From: Saccoglossus kowalevskii | Lineage: Eukaryota > Hemichordata > Enteropneusta > Harrimaniidae | Length of the DNA stretch: 10,674 bases | Reading direction: 5' to 3' | Assembly: GCF_000003605.2 (NCBI RefSeq) | Contig: NW_003153754.1 | Coordinates: 84,905-95,578, forward strand | Notes under the pieces: generated by a model | What the model was told of the DNA's origin: nothing | What the model saw: the letters and a program-made list of their open reading frames with translations, nothing else | Databases searched by the model: none | Shown: one piece after another, positions 9,622 through 10,674 of the stretch | Position numbering within the stretch: position 1 is the first letter of the stretch | Layout: every line of letters begins with the position of its first letter | Position numbers and translations under genes: made by a program

Positions 9622-10674
9622 GTAAGATTATTCAACTGTCTGTATTTTATAGTTGTTCATATACACATTCGAATGTACATACTGTCTACATGAATGAAAC
9701 AAAATGTTTAATATATTTAAATATGTTTACTCTGGTCCATATTCTGTGTGCAACTTTCAGGAGTCAAGAGAAGACTTCCCTCGCCAAAATCTTTTGATCG
9801 AAAAAGGAAAAAGACAGATACGTGTATGTATATTATATTATTCTTTTGAAACCTGCACTGAATTAAAGGCCAACTGGCCTTTAAGTTTATGTCAAATGTC
9901 ACTGTTATAACACCATTTATCATATATATCATGTACAGACAAAGAGCTATCAAGCTAAGTAGCTTACTTTAACATTTGTAACAGCTTTTGAGATAACAGT
10001 AAAGTTAAAAGCCATTGAGGAATGTCAAGAAGATCTGGTATATGAATACAAAATAAGGGAACAAAAGATTCGTAAAAGAAATGATTCTGACACAGAAGAA
10101 CAGTTGGTACGCCTTTTCAAGCCGCTCCAGTTGAAATGTGAAAACATCAGAGAAGGCTCGTTGGTATTTACCATTCAATCAAAATCAAAGAATGGTTTCC
10201 AAGAGTTTTGGAAGCAGTATCGCAAGGGGGAATTTTCAGAAAAACTATCGTATATCATTATACCACCAGAGCTGCGAGCAATGTTTGAAGAAGTGGGAAT
10301 TACCCCTGGTATTAGTGTAAATATCAACCCTGAAGTGTATGACGAAGTTATAGGGAAACTTGAAGGTAAATAATATAAATGATATATTAATTAGAACTAA
10401 AAACATGTACAAACGCTGATTTTGAAATGTTCACTTTCGTTTTAATAATTTACTTGTTTATTATTATTATTTAGCATATGCTAAAGAAGGTTTGGATGAG
10501 CTGGATTCTTCACAAGTACAGAAAGCAAGTATGTGAACACTTTAATATAATATATGTGTGCCTCAAATTTAAAACCTAAATTGCTAAAATTAACATACAA
10601 AGTAACTTTATTTTAACGATTTTTTTTTTTTAGAATTGAACATCATTGTGAAGATTGATTCTGGAACTGGACAA
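8415..10674 (+). CDS. Split gene (partial): degenerate GT-B glycosyltransferase-like domain joined to a TRADD-N-like domain
   Basis: This gene-level entry joins 8415-9621, 9761-9823, 9985-10365, 10475-10528 and 10634-10674. All four introns are GT...AG, short (139, 161, 109 and 105 bp) and phase 1, and the joined frame has no stop up to the edge. Domain order is a GT4-like GT-B fold (about residues 6-395 counting the 8415 codon as 1), a basic NLS-like segment, a charged helical linker, and a TRADD-N-like module followed by a short linker and a new segment. The 3' end lies outside the window. The 5' end is uncertain: either translation starts at ATG 8424 after a 5' UTR exon, or the exon continues a phase-0 upstream exon. 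GT-B proteins of this kind are known in large invertebrate families, and TRADD-N-like modules occur in apoptosis and immunity adaptors. A signalling role, probably cytosolic or nuclear since no signal peptide or membrane segment is visible in the spliced product, is inference. Confidence 0.8.
9761..9823 (+). CDS. Small exon encoding a basic, NLS-like linker
   Basis: The acceptor is CAACTTTCAG|GA at 9760/9761 and the donor is ACGT|GTATGT at 9823/9824. The 63-bp exon keeps phase 1 on both sides, so it can be skipped or inserted without a frame change. It encodes VKRRLPSPKSFDRKRKKTDT, with two clusters of Lys/Arg (KRR and RKRKK) about ten residues apart and separated by Pro/Ser. That spacing resembles a bipartite nuclear localisation signal, and SP dipeptides nearby could be phosphorylated. 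An alternative donor two bases upstream (after 9821) would give phase 2 and break the frame into the next exon, so I reject it. The function is inferred from composition only, and the segment may be just a flexible basic hinge between the glycosyltransferase-like and TRADD-N-like parts. Confidence 0.7.
9863..9884. repeat. Perfect 10-bp inverted repeat with a 2-nt spacer, inside the second intron
   Basis: TTAAAGGCCA, spacer AC, TGGCCTTTAA. The arms are exact reverse complements. The spacer is too short for an RNA hairpin loop without opening the inner pairs, so a DNA-level palindrome (for example a dimeric factor site or the scar of a small element) is as likely as an RNA structure. Confidence 0.85.
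9985..10365 (+). CDS. Exon encoding a charged helix plus TRADD-N-like domain
   Basis: The acceptor is TTTGTAACAG|CT at 9984/9985 and the donor is GAAG|GTAAAT at 10365/10366. The exon has 127 codons and phase 1 at both ends. The first part (about 9987-10100) is rich in Glu, Lys and Gln and reads as an amphipathic helix or coiled coil. The second part (about 10107-10364) has the layout I associate with the TRADD-N-like family: a strand REGSLVFTI (from 10152), a short helix ending FWKQYRKGEF (from 10206), a hydrophobic strand YIIIPPEL, then a final strand plus helix VNINPEVYDEVIGKL. In TRADD itself this module binds TRAF2, and in other animal proteins it is thought to act as an adaptor or oligomerisation module. 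The exon length and phase fit a shuffled domain. The assignment is by eye, with no profile search. The TTG at 10104 is not a start, because the frame is open back to the acceptor. Confidence 0.7.
10475..10528 (+). CDS. Micro-exon, 18 codons, linker after the TRADD-N-like domain
   Basis: The acceptor is TTATTATTATTTAG|CA at 10474/10475 and the donor is GCAA|GTATGT at 10528/10529. It is 54 bp, phase 1 on both sides. With the split codons at both ends it reads AYAKEGLDELDSSQVQKA, an acidic, probably helical linker with no recognisable domain. Support comes from strong splice signals on both sides and from frame continuity with the exons before and after it. It is symmetric, so alternative inclusion would keep the frame. 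Confidence 0.65.
10634..10674 (+). CDS. Start of the next exon, cut by the window edge
   Basis: A run of T ending in TAG places the acceptor at 10633/10634, a very strong polypyrimidine tract. Joined in phase 1 to the previous exon it reads KLNIIVKIDSGTGQ and is still open at the last base. The segment starts with a beta-strand-like hydrophobic stretch followed by a Gly/Ser/Thr turn. That is too short to assign a domain. It shows that the protein continues beyond the TRADD-N-like module. Confidence 0.6.

Noticed and set aside
9622-9797. The C-terminal extension of the long 8415-9797 open frame as normal coding sequence
   Set aside because: A strong donor at 9621/9622 and acceptor at 9760/9761 restore a better frame (phase 1) leading into further exons. 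I keep it only as a possible intron-retention product.
10104-10373. A separate small gene starting at 10104 and ending at 10373
   Set aside because: The start codon would be TTG, the frame is open upstream to the acceptor at 9984, and the apparent end is reached only by reading through the donor at 10365/10366.

Overview
This is a piece of animal nuclear genome, most likely from a marine invertebrate. It is strongly AT-rich, most of it is non-coding, and the one clear gene is split by short GT...AG introns. There is no bacterial gene packing. The protein families point to a metazoan with a large repertoire of innate-immune and cell-death proteins (cnidarian, tunicate, amphioxus, echinoderm and hemichordate are all possible). 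I cannot fix the clade from sequence alone.

Layout: 1-6380 has no recognisable gene. It holds diverged repeats. A composite repeat at about 300-1690 carries a tandemly doubled unit of about 400 bp, and a shorter copy lies at about 3715-4675. A second family occurs as two direct copies at about 4799-5210 and 5397-5826, the latter with a short TA microsatellite. A GC-richer block lies at 2940-3060. At 6391-6480 (minus strand) and 6615-6746 (plus strand) are short exon-like open stretches next to plausible splice signals. At 7257-7779 is the decayed 3' end of a non-LTR retrotransposon reverse-transcriptase ORF, broken across three frames.

From 8415 to the right edge is one plus-strand gene, incomplete at its 3' end and uncertain at its 5' end. 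I read five exons: 8415-9621, 9761-9823, 9985-10365, 10475-10528 and 10634 onward. All four internal introns are phase 1 and the joined frame is open throughout. The protein has a glycosyltransferase GT-B/GT4-like domain whose usual catalytic motifs are degenerate, then a lysine/arginine-rich segment resembling a nuclear localisation signal, then a charged helical linker and a domain that by eye matches the TRADD-N-like module of animal death and immune adaptors. It then continues out of the window.

The most interesting reading is a fusion of a pseudo-glycosyltransferase (sugar or nucleotide-sugar sensor, or scaffold) with an oligomerisation/adaptor domain, that is, a candidate invertebrate immune or cell-death protein. 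The fusion is directly visible in the joined reading frame. The family names come from pattern recognition, and the immune role is inferred.
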